This document shows positions 1 to 5,457 of a DNA stretch of 6,193 nt, in pieces. Position 1 is the first letter of the stretch. Each line of letters opens with the position of its first letter. The notes beneath the pieces were generated by a model. The model searched no databases. It worked only from the letters and a program-made list of their open reading frames with translations, and was not told where the DNA came from. The position numbers and the translations under genes were made by a program. Source of the DNA: Bacteroidota bacterium (GTDB taxonomy: Bacteria > Bacteroidota > Bacteroidia > 2-12-FULL-35-15); assembly GCA_023251855.1 (NCBI GenBank), contig JAHEYA010000153.1, positions 1 to 6,193 of the forward strand. Direction: 5' to 3'.

Positions 1-970
1 CAATAACTAAATCGGTTGGGTCGGTGGTTCCTAAAAAATCAAGTCCGGGAACGGTTAAAGGGTTACCACCTAATAACCAGGCAACAGTAGCTCCTGTAGG
101 GCCGGTGGCACCCGGTGCGCCTTGTAAACCAACTAAATTAACTGTCCAGCAAAAAGCAGGCGGGCCAGGACCAAATGTACCGTTACCAATTGATGAAATG
201 AATTGAACCTGCATTTGTCCTGTTCCCGGGGAATACGATAAAACGGTAGCGTTTATATTTACACTAAAATTAACAGCAATAATAACAATTTGTCCGGGTG
301 TGTATGCTAAACCTGGTTCTACAAGGAAAAACGGAGTAACAACCCCGGGAGTTACAGGGCATGTGAATGTAGTTGTACAGGTGGTTGTTGAATACCTGTC
401 ACCGGTAGTACCTGTAGCACCGCTGCTGCCGGTAGCTCCTGTAGCACCTGTATCACCGGTAGCACCTGTATCACCGGTATAGCCAGCACCGGTAGCACCA
501 GTAGCACCGGTATCACCTGTTGAGCCGGTAGATCCAGTATTACCTGTATCACCAACAGAACCAGTAGCACCGGTAGCTCCGGTAATACTTGCACCAGTAG
601 TTCCTACAACACCAAATGCTTGTATCCATTTTACTGCAATAGCATCCCAATAATAAATTCCTAAGCCACCACCAACCATGTTGGCTTTGATGTTCATAAC
701 CATCAATCCATTGGCAGCATTAGGAATGGTAGCAACATCAGTTGTAGATTGTAACTGCACACGCGGAATTAATAAACCCTTGTCGGTAGCTGATATATCT
801 AATTTTGCTGAAGGATCGGGGGCTGTAGTGCCTATACCAACGTTTTGCTGAGCAAAAACAACAGATCCTGAGCCTATCCAAAGGAGAGGGCTAAAGAAAA
901 GAAGAGAAGATAAAATGATTGCTGACGTGATGTTTTTCGTCATTACAGGAACAGGTAGAAATTTTCTCAT
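1..970 (-). CDS. Secreted collagen-like / tail-fibre-like surface protein, C-terminus cut by the window edge
   Basis: Reading leftwards from an ATG at 970, the frame stays open for 323 codons to the window edge, so the 3' end is missing. Residues 1-40 form a signal peptide (hydrophobic run about 14-40, predicted cut after VFA). Residues 41-60 are the 'QQNVGIGTTAPDPSAKLDIS' opening common in Bacteroidota surface proteins. Residues 123-190 are Gly-X-Thr-rich collagen triplets, with breaks after G126 and G161. Residues 192-280 form a Cys-containing module with 'GLAYTPGQ', 'VLSYSPGTGQMQV' and 'WTVNLVG'. Residues 281-295 are five more collagen triplets. Residues 297-323 read 'AWLLGGNPLTVPGLDFLGTT', as seen just before the repeats of tail-fibre/endosialidase-chaperone proteins. 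The likely role is an exported, fibrous cell-surface or matrix protein; the missing C-terminus would show whether it carries a peptidase S74 chaperone or T9SS sorting domain. An alternative start is M10 (943), which gives a more usual signal-peptide length. Confidence 0.87.
   Translation of the reverse strand, partial: MRKFLPVPVMTKNITSAIILSSLLFFSPLLWIGSGSVVFAQQNVGIGTTAPDPSAKLDISATDKGLLIPRVQLQSTTDVATIPNAANGLMVMNIKANMVGGGLGIYYWDAIAVKWIQAFGVVGTTGASITGATGATGSVGDTGNTGSTGSTGDTGATGATGAGYTGDTGATGDTGATGATGSSGATGTTGDRYSTTTCTTTFTCPVTPGVVTPFFLVEPGLAYTPGQIVIIAVNFSVNINATVLSYSPGTGQMQVQFISSIGNGTFGPGPPAFCWTVNLVGLQGAPGATGPTGATVAWLLGGNPLTVPGLDFLGTTDPTDLVI
86..130 (-). repeat. Second short collagen-like block
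   Basis: This encodes residues 281-295, five uninterrupted triplets GLQ-GAP-GAT-GPT-GAT. They directly follow the globular module ending in WTVNLVG and precede the AWLLGGN segment, so the module at residues 192-280 is flanked on both sides by collagen triplets. Confidence 0.75.
401..604 (-). repeat. Collagen-like Gly-X-Y triplet block (main)
   Basis: This stretch encodes residues 123-190 of the surface protein: about 22 triplets, mostly G-A-T, G-D-T and G-S-T. The register is broken twice, at G126-ASIT and G161-AGYT, where the glycine spacing is five instead of three. Thr is nearly invariant in the Y position and Pro is absent, a pattern known from bacterial and viral collagen-like proteins, which lack hydroxyproline. 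A triple-helical trimer is inferred. Confidence 0.85.
441..476 (-). repeat. Perfect 18-bp tandem duplication in the collagen block
   Basis: The unit gtagcacctgtatcaccg (plus strand) occurs twice back to back, at 441-458 and 459-476. It encodes six residues (two collagen triplets, GDT-GAT), so gain or loss of a unit keeps the reading frame. Near-identical DNA suggests recent slippage or duplication. Confidence 0.8.
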
Positions 971-1039
971 ATTTTTTATTTTAGAAAGTATGCATTTAAA
1001 AAATCTTCAAATATTTCAAGACTGTCATACGAAAGAATT

Positions 1040-1060
1040 GAAACAAGGTTACATTGTTTC
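1040..1060. promoter_or_regulatory. Possible operator-like dyad upstream of the collagen-like gene
   Basis: GAAACAA (1040-1046) and TTGTTTC (1054-1060) form a perfect 7-bp inverted repeat around a 7-nt centre. It lies about 70 bp upstream of the ATG at 970. Position and symmetry fit a protein-binding site, but such a dyad can occur by chance in A/T-rich DNA. I found no exact TAnnTTTG box in this upstream region; the nearest is a one-mismatch AATATTTG on the minus strand about 40 bp before the ATG. Confidence 0.25.
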
Positions 1061-1064
1061 TTGA

Positions 1065-1100
1065 GCCTCACCCCCAACCCCTCTCCAAAGGAGAGGGGAG
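1065..1100. repeat. GC-rich palindromic dispersed repeat (hairpin)
   Basis: The sequence carries a perfect 9-bp inverted repeat, CCCCTCTCC (1078-1086) and GGAGAGGGG (1090-1098), with a 3-nt AAA loop, preceded by a C-rich CTCACCCCCAA leader. It stands out sharply from the A/T-rich spacer. From memory, near-identical CCCCTCTCC-AAA-GGAGAGGGG hairpins with this leader are scattered through many Bacteroidota genomes; I could not search to confirm. It lies between the end of the lipoprotein gene and the start of the collagen-like gene, so it might form an RNA hairpin between the two, but it lacks a following U tract in either direction. Confidence 0.7.
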
Positions 1101-1177
1101 CGATGGACTAAAATATATTGGGAAATGCTACAACAATTAATTCTAGTGCAAAAAAAACTGAAGCGCAAACTTACAAA

Positions 1178-1211
1178 CTATTTTTTTAAAAAAGCACTAT
1201 TTTTTAAAAAA
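1178..1211 (-). other. A/T direct repeat after the lipoprotein gene, possible weak terminator
   Basis: The motif CTATTTTTTTAAAAAA is present twice (1178-1193, and 1197-1211 with one T fewer), separated by GCA. Each copy is self-complementary (T6A6). It begins 4 bp beyond the stop codon of the lipoprotein gene. On the minus strand it gives runs of T, which could assist termination, but there is no GC-rich stem, so an intrinsic terminator is only a weak inference. Confidence 0.25.
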
Positions 1212-1215
1212 TAAA

Positions 1216-1680
1216 TTAGAGTCCGTTTAGAGGTACGCTTTGTGTGATATCAATGGGGTAGCTACGTTTTAAAAACAATTTTCCGCCTTTTAAATTTCCT
1301 TTTAATCCAATTTTCACATTTTTGCTCAGAGCCATTGAAATTAACTTTGGTAAATCTGTTAAATTCAAATTTGAAAAATCGGATTTTATTTTGAAGGAAT
1401 ATGTTTCTTCTGATTTTGCTTTTATCTTTACATTGTCAGTGATATATGCCTTTCCGGCATTTATTCCATTTACAGTTACATTCATTTCTGATCTGTAAAC
1501 AGTGAAAGATGTGTTATTGGGGTTTTTAATTCGGACAGTGACAATCGCATCAATATTTTTTTGTGAAAGTGAGGTTACTTTCACATTTTCAATTCCATTG
1601 AAAGTTACTTCCTGAAAACTTTGGCAAGAAAAAAAAGTAAGGGTTAGGAGGGAAAGCCAGTATTTTAGTGAATAAGTCAT
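1216..1680 (-). CDS. LEA14-type (LEA_2 domain) lipoprotein
   Basis: This complete 154-residue protein starts with a lipoprotein signal peptide: K6, a hydrophobic stretch 7-18, then a lipobox-like F16-F17-S18-C19, so Cys19 would be lipidated and the mature protein membrane-anchored. The rest fits the LEA type-2 beta-sandwich: 'VTVRIKNPNNTSFTVYR' at about 47-63 has the family's IKNPN hallmark, followed by 'VNGINAGKAYI', a 'SEETYSFKIKSDF' strand, and a C-terminal 'KIGLKGNLKG'. Small LEA14 lipoproteins of about 150 residues are common in Bacteroidota; their role is unknown beyond suspected stress or desiccation protection. The only close upstream sequence is the large palindrome that ends two bases before the ATG, so any promoter lies within it. 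The product is inferred from motifs, not from a search. Confidence 0.8.
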   Translation of the reverse strand: MTYSLKYWLSLLTLTFFSCQSFQEVTFNGIENVKVTSLSQKNIDAIVTVRIKNPNNTSFTVYRSEMNVTVNGINAGKAYITDNVKIKAKSEETYSFKIKSDFSNLNLTDLPKLISMALSKNVKIGLKGNLKGGKLFLKRSYPIDITQSVPLNGL

Positions 1681-1682
1681 TT

Positions 1683-1936
1683 CAAATTTGGAAACTACTA
1701 TACATTTTTATCATTTCTAGTCACGTAGGGACGGTATATTGGTAACATAATATAACCACCCCATCCTCAAGTCCCGTAGGGACGACATACTACTCGGTGT
1801 ACCTAATCCATTATAAACTAAAATATCGTCCCTACGGGACTTATTAGTTTTGGTCGGGCGATATTACTACCAATATACCGTCCCTATGGGACTTTCTGGC
1901 ATACTCAAAAAAATGTATAGTAGTATAACAAATTTG
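1683..1936. repeat. 254-bp nested inverted repeat, MITE- or REP/BIME-like element
   Basis: Three perfect inverted-repeat pairs share nearly one centre (about 1806-1809): 16 bp (1694-1709 with 1909-1924), 19 bp (1726-1744 with 1868-1886) and 17 bp (1769-1785 with 1826-1842). The whole stretch can therefore fold into one long, bulged hairpin with a loop of about 40 nt. The arms contain four copies of a GTCCCGTAGGGAC-like core (1720-1732, 1771-1783, 1828-1840, 1880-1892), itself a 5-bp-stem palindrome. CAAATTTG occurs at both outer ends (1683-1690, 1929-1936) and could be an 8-bp target duplication, although it is also self-complementary. No transposase is present, so the element would be non-autonomous. 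This fills most of the 344-bp gap between the peptidase and lipoprotein genes. Confidence 0.8.
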
Positions 1937-2024
1937 ATAAAACATCTGAGTTTGTTAGCCCACACGCTTTGATAGACACAGCGCATGAATACGTGCAAAA
2001 ATATACAGCAATATACACTAAGAA
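1937..2024. other. Spacer after the peptidase gene
   Basis: These 88 bp lie between the stop codon of the peptidase gene and the outer edge of the nested palindrome. I see no open frame, no convincing GC-rich terminator stem and no promoter box here. Transcripts leaving the peptidase gene would run straight into the long hairpin at 1683-1936, which could itself stop or protect them; that is inference. Confidence 0.5.
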
Positions 2025-3428
2025 TTATTTGCTCAATTCGGAATAATATTTATAAAAGTATGGAATTGTTTCAATACCTTTTAAATAATTGAACACTCCA
2101 AAATGTTCATTTGGAGAATGAATTGCATCAGAATCCAAGCCGAAGCCCAATAGCACAGAATCGAGCCCTAATTCAGATTTAAACATTTCAACAATAGGGA
2201 TACTTCCACCACTACGAATAGGGATTGGTTTTTTTCCAAAGGTGGTTTCCATGGCCATGCTGGCGGCTTTATATGCAACTGAGTCGCTGGGAGTAACAAC
2301 AGGTTCACCACCATGATGAGGTTTTACTTGAACAGTAACTGATTTAGGGGCAATGCTTTCAAAATAATTTTTAAAAATCCGGGTAATTTTTTCGCTTTTT
2401 TGGTTAGGAACCAAGCGCATTGAAATTTTAGCGTATGCTTTTGATGGGATAACCGTTTTTGCGCCTTCTCCCATGTAGCCACCCCAAATACCATTTACAT
2501 CTAATGTAGGGCGGATGGAGTTGCGTTCATTTGTAGTGTAACCAGCTTCACCATGAATATCAAACAAATCAAGTACTTTTTTATATGCGTCAAGGTTGAA
2601 TGGGGCTTTAGCCATTTCGGCACGTTCCTGTTCGGTTAAAATCTCTACATCATCATAAAAGCCGGGAACGGAAATTTGTTCTTTATCATCTTTTAATTTA
2701 GCGATCATTTCGCATAAAATATTGATGGGATTACCAACAGCACCTCCATATAAACCGGAATGTAAATCACGGTTAGGGCCTGTAACTTCAATTTCGACAT
2801 AAGTTAAGCCACGCAAACCTACAGTGATAGATGGGATATCATTTGCAATAATTCCGGTATCGGAAATAAGGATAACATCAGCCTTTATTTTTTCTTTATT
2901 TTGTTTTACAAAAACACCAAGGTTATCAGAGCCAACTTCCTCTTCACCTTCGATCATAAATATAATATTACAAGGAAGGGAATTTGTTTGCATCATTAAT
3001 TCAAATGCTTTAATGTGCATAAACATTTGACCTTTATCATCACAGGCGCCACGGGCATAAATATTACCATCCTTAATAACCGGTTCAAATGGTCCGGAGT
3101 GCCATAATTCAATTGGGTCAGCGGGTTGAACATCATAATGGCCATACACTAAAACGGTAGGCAATTTGGGGTCAATTATTTTTTCACCAAATACAATTGG
3201 ATAACCATCGGTAGGGCAGATTTCCACTTTATCAGCACCGGCAAGCACTAGTTTTTCTTTAACTGCTTCTGCGGTTTTAAATACCTCACTCTTATACTTA
3301 GGGTCGGCACTAACGGATGGAATTCTCAGAAGCTCACAAAGTTCTTTAATGAAACGGTCTTTGTGTGTTTCAATATAGCTGTTAATTGCACTATCCAGGG
3401 TTAAGCTACTGGTTTTTATATCAAGCAT
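2025..3428 (-). CDS. M20-family metallopeptidase (CNDP2-like di/tripeptidase)
   Basis: This complete 467-residue protein hydrolyses short peptides with a two-metal centre. All expected residues are visible: H97 and D99 in 'YGHYDVQP', D130 bridging in 'ARGACDDKG', general base E163 and ligand E164 in 'EGEEEVGS', D190 in 'SDTG', and H437 in 'HSPNE'. H223 in 'DLHSG' matches the residue that reaches across the dimer, and 'RSGGSIP' (405-411) is the substrate-carboxylate loop. A dimerisation lid is inserted at about 205-365. Length and spacing match the carnosinase/CNDP2 branch (M20F) rather than the shorter ArgE/DapE enzymes. No signal peptide is seen, so it should be cytoplasmic and used in peptide turnover. 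The start at 3428 is preceded by TAAACTTTG four bases upstream, a near match to the -7 box. The gene is divergent from the membrane protein starting at 3583. Confidence 0.93.
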   Translation of the reverse strand: MLDIKTSSLTLDSAINSYIETHKDRFIKELCELLRIPSVSADPKYKSEVFKTAEAVKEKLVLAGADKVEICPTDGYPIVFGEKIIDPKLPTVLVYGHYDVQPADPIELWHSGPFEPVIKDGNIYARGACDDKGQMFMHIKAFELMMQTNSLPCNIIFMIEGEEEVGSDNLGVFVKQNKEKIKADVILISDTGIIANDIPSITVGLRGLTYVEIEVTGPNRDLHSGLYGGAVGNPINILCEMIAKLKDDKEQISVPGFYDDVEILTEQERAEMAKAPFNLDAYKKVLDLFDIHGEAGYTTNERNSIRPTLDVNGIWGGYMGEGAKTVIPSKAYAKISMRLVPNQKSEKITRIFKNYFESIAPKSVTVQVKPHHGGEPVVTPSDSVAYKAASMAMETTFGKKPIPIRSGGSIPIVEMFKSELGLDSVLLGFGLDSDAIHSPNEHFGVFNYLKGIETIPYFYKYYSELSK

Positions 3429-3582
3429 AATACAAAGTTTATTTTATAAATTCTATCCTTTTTTAGGGGAAAGGCAAGTTGCAAATTTACAATTATTATT
3501 TATAATGCGAAAAATAAAACGCAAATAATTCAAGCTCTGATTCGTAGAATTAATTTAATTTTACCCGAAACAGAAAAAGTAT
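3429..3582. promoter_or_regulatory. Divergent spacer with weak promoter-like boxes
   Basis: This 154-bp A/T-rich region separates two divergent genes and must hold both promoters. Towards the peptidase, TA-AAC-TTTG (minus strand, 3433-3441) differs from TAnnTTTG by one extra spacer base. Towards the membrane protein, TAATTTTA (3556-3563) differs in its last base and lies 19 bp before the ATG. I found no well-placed -33 TTG partner for either, so both assignments are tentative. Confidence 0.3.
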
Positions 3583-4590
3583 ATGAGTGAGTCAGCAGGT
3601 TTTACATCTAAACTTACATCGACCGAAGGAGTAAACTATATTAATATAGGGCTTATGCTAATAAGCTTGATGGCTGCTTATATTGTGCCTTTTGAATTAT
3701 TTTTGTTTTCTTATGCTGTTTTGGGGCCACTGCATTATTTAACAGAAATATCATGGTTGGAAAAAAAGAATTATTTCATCAAATCAAAAAAGGATATTTG
3801 GCTTTTTGTGCTTCTGGTACTATTAATTACTGTAGGATTATTTGATGCAAAATCGAAAACGAATTTACTTACAGGTAGTTTTTTATTTTCCGGTTTTGTA
3901 TATGCACTTATAATATTGTTTGTAGAAAAACTGGGTGTAAAATTGTTGCTTGTGTTTTTAACATTTGTTGTTTCAGTAATGTTAAATTTAAACAGGTATC
4001 CGGATCTACTCTATATATTATTTGCAGTATGGTTACCAACCATAATTCATGTATACCTGTTTACAGGAGCATTTATATTATTGGGGGCTTTAAAAACCAG
4101 GAGTGTATCGGGAATATTGTCATTGTTTTTTTTTATTGGTTGTGCTATTATGTTCTTTATATATGTACCAGTGAATTTTGGAATACCCGTAAGTGAATAT
4201 GGGAAAAAAGCATATACCTTTTTTAGAATACTAAATACTACATTATATAATGCGTTTGGTTTTGGAGATTTAAAATTGAATGATGAAGCATTGTTTTTTG
4301 GAACTAAAGCTATTGCAGTAATGCGTTTTATAGCATTTTCATACACATATCATTATTTAAACTGGTTTTCAAAAACGACAGTTATTAAATGGAACCAGAT
4401 CTCAAAAAATCGTATGGTACTAATTATTGGTTTATGGATAGTATCGGTTGTTCTTTATTTATTTAGTTATACGATTGGATTTTACGCTTTATTTCTATTG
4501 AGTATGTTGCATGTGTTCTTTGAATTCCCATTGAATCATCAGGCATTTATCGGTATTGGAAAAGAAATGAAGACGATTCTGAGAAGATAA
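3583..4590 (+). CDS. Polytopic membrane protein of unknown function with membrane-associated histidines
   Basis: This complete 335-residue protein has about eight or nine hydrophobic segments, roughly at 20-45, 72-88, 97-115, 119-135, 141-168, 177-197, 240-262, 278-296 and 298-316. Its only five histidines lie in or beside these segments: H51 in 'GPLHYLTEISWL', H156 in 'WLPTIIHVYLFTGA', H257 in 'SYTYHYLNWFSK', and H310 and H319 in 'MLHVFFEFPLNH'. That distribution recalls membrane enzymes that bind a metal through helix-borne histidines (Blh-type carotene dioxygenases, membrane desaturases), but I do not see those families' exact motifs, so no function is assigned. There is no cleavable signal peptide. 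It is transcribed away from the peptidase gene and converges on the next gene with only 11 bp between the stop codons. ATG at 3583 is the first in-frame Met and has an A-rich leader (AGAAAAAGTAT). Confidence 0.85.
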   Translation: MSESAGFTSKLTSTEGVNYINIGLMLISLMAAYIVPFELFLFSYAVLGPLHYLTEISWLEKKNYFIKSKKDIWLFVLLVLLITVGLFDAKSKTNLLTGSFLFSGFVYALIILFVEKLGVKLLLVFLTFVVSVMLNLNRYPDLLYILFAVWLPTIIHVYLFTGAFILLGALKTRSVSGILSLFFFIGCAIMFFIYVPVNFGIPVSEYGKKAYTFFRILNTTLYNAFGFGDLKLNDEALFFGTKAIAVMRFIAFSYTYHYLNWFSKTTVIKWNQISKNRMVLIIGLWIVSVVLYLFSYTIGFYALFLLSMLHVFFEFPLNHQAFIGIGKEMKTILRR

Positions 4591-4601
4591 ATTGAAAAGT
4601 T

Positions 4602-5291
4602 TTACACTTTAGAAAAAACAATAGTAGATTTTGCTTTTTGGTTTATTCCGATAAACATGAATGACAATTGTATTATAATTAATATGTGGGAAATATCCAG
4701 ATAATTAAAATAAACATGGAAAGAAAATTTGGTGGCATTGACTACTGCTGCAAAACATAAAACTAAAATTCCATAAGCAACCCAAGCACTTGAATTTGTT
4801 TTTTTAGCCTCCAGAAAATGAATAATCATAATAGGTAGCATACCAATTGTGGTATCAATAACAACCACTATAAAATTTTGGAAAATAAAAACAGCGACAA
4901 AGAAAATTAATAGCTGAATTTTGTAACTCCATTTCCAAAAATTTTTTTTATCCGGATTTTTTAATGTTGAAAATAAAGTTGCTTGTTGTGCACAATAAAC
5001 CGCAATAATATTAAGCGCTTGCATGGGTAGCCAGAATAATTTATAACCCGCACCATCATGAATCGCAAAAAAACCATGTGAACACCCACCCAAAAACGAA
5101 GCGATACTTAAAAGTAAAAAAAAACGTTTCCAATTAATTGTGATTTCATCTTTGAAAGCAGAGGTGTTCAGTAGAAAAGAAAAACAAAAACTTACTATTG
5201 CAATCAGATAATCGGTAAAAACAGTTACAGGTTGGTGAATTGCAAAACCGCTTACATATATAGTGGTATCTATTTTAGTCAGATCGATCAT
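4602..5291 (-). CDS. Seven-helix-like membrane protein, possible CREST-type (ceramidase/PAQR-like) hydrolase
   Basis: This complete 229-residue protein has about seven hydrophobic segments: 22-42, 56-76, 83-105, 122-142, 143-160, 168-186 and 200-217. Polar residues cluster in them as in the CREST superfamily of zinc membrane hydrolases: serines then H72 in 'SIASFLGGCSHGFFAIH' (helix 2), and 'HVYFNYLDISHILIIIQ' with H192, N196, D199 and H202 at the start of the last helix, reminiscent of the FN-x-x-D-x-x-H-x-x-Q signature I recall in bacterial relatives. CREST enzymes hydrolyse amide bonds of lipids such as ceramide. The resemblance is in topology and motif only; the substrate is unknown, and an uncharacterised DUF family is equally possible. 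The gene overlaps nothing, ends 11 bp from its convergent neighbour, and has a consensus -7 box (TAATTTTG) ending four bases before the ATG. Confidence 0.82.
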   Translation of the reverse strand: MIDLTKIDTTIYVSGFAIHQPVTVFTDYLIAIVSFCFSFLLNTSAFKDEITINWKRFFLLLSIASFLGGCSHGFFAIHDGAGYKLFWLPMQALNIIAVYCAQQATLFSTLKNPDKKNFWKWSYKIQLLIFFVAVFIFQNFIVVVIDTTIGMLPIMIIHFLEAKKTNSSAWVAYGILVLCFAAVVNATKFSFHVYFNYLDISHILIIIQLSFMFIGINQKAKSTIVFSKV

Positions 5292-5295
5292 AGGA

Positions 5296-5303
5296 CAAAA
5301 TTA
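5296..5303 (-). promoter_or_regulatory. Bacteroidota -7 promoter box for the 4602-5291 gene
   Basis: TAATTTTG on the minus strand matches the Bacteroidota sigma-A consensus TAnnTTTG exactly. Only TCCT separates it from the ATG at 5291. With the usual few-base distance from box to transcription start, the mRNA would begin at or within a few bases of the start codon. No clear -33 TTG is seen. Confidence 0.4.
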
Positions 5304-5330
5304 ATAATTAGAGTGTTAAGTTAAAGGAGA

Positions 5331-5398
5331 AAAAAGTAAAAAGTCAAAAGAGAAAAAAATCAAAAGTCAAAAGAGAGAAAAGTCAAAAGAGAAAAAAC
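5331..5398 (+). repeat. Purine-rich AGTCAAAAGAGA tandem repeat between divergent genes
   Basis: AGTCAAAAGAGA occurs exactly three times (5342-5353, 5365-5376, 5381-5392), with degenerate pieces (AGTAAAA, ATCAAAAGTC) around them, giving an almost pure A/G plus strand. Copy spacing is irregular (23 and 16 bp), so this is a slipped, decayed array rather than a clean satellite. It sits in the 166-bp spacer between the membrane-protein gene (minus) and the methyltransferase gene (plus), just upstream of both predicted promoters. Variation in copy number could alter their spacing. Confidence 0.7.
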
Positions 5399-5445
5399 AA
5401 ATCACTTTTGCTTTTACATAAAAACTACTGCCTTTAATAAAATAG

Positions 5446-5453
5446 TACTTTTG
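5446..5453 (+). promoter_or_regulatory. Bacteroidota -7 promoter box for the RNA methyltransferase gene
   Basis: TACTTTTG is an exact TAnnTTTG match, with only TTAT between it and the ATG at 5458. As for the divergent neighbour, this predicts a leaderless or nearly leaderless transcript. A -33 TTG at the usual spacing is not evident. Confidence 0.42.
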
Positions 5454-5457
5454 TTAT

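Noticed and set aside
24..594. Short open frames on both strands inside the collagen-like gene (24-206 plus, 300-482 plus, 352-594 minus), rich in Pro, Val and Leu
   Set aside because: They are alternative-frame readings of the GXY repeat DNA. The real frame is open from 970 to the edge with a signal peptide and recognisable domains.
1720..1892. CRISPR-like array from four similar short repeats
   Set aside because: The repeats alternate in orientation and form concentric palindromes; spacers are not uniform and there are no cas genes.
2824..3030. 68-codon open frame on the plus strand
   Set aside because: It is antisense to the metal-binding core of the M20 peptidase, which is complete and has all its catalytic residues.
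4047..4346. 99-codon open frame on the minus strand
   Set aside because: It is antisense to the 335-residue membrane protein and has no domain, signal or upstream signal of its own.
3583..4590. Annotation as Brp/Blh beta-carotene dioxygenase
   Set aside because: The membrane histidines are suggestive, but I cannot place the family's specific His motifs, so naming it would be unsupported.
4591..4615. Intrinsic bidirectional terminator between the convergent genes
   Set aside because: Only a 5-bp A/T-rich stem (AAAGT with ACTTT) can form, which overlaps a stop codon and has no GC pairing strength.
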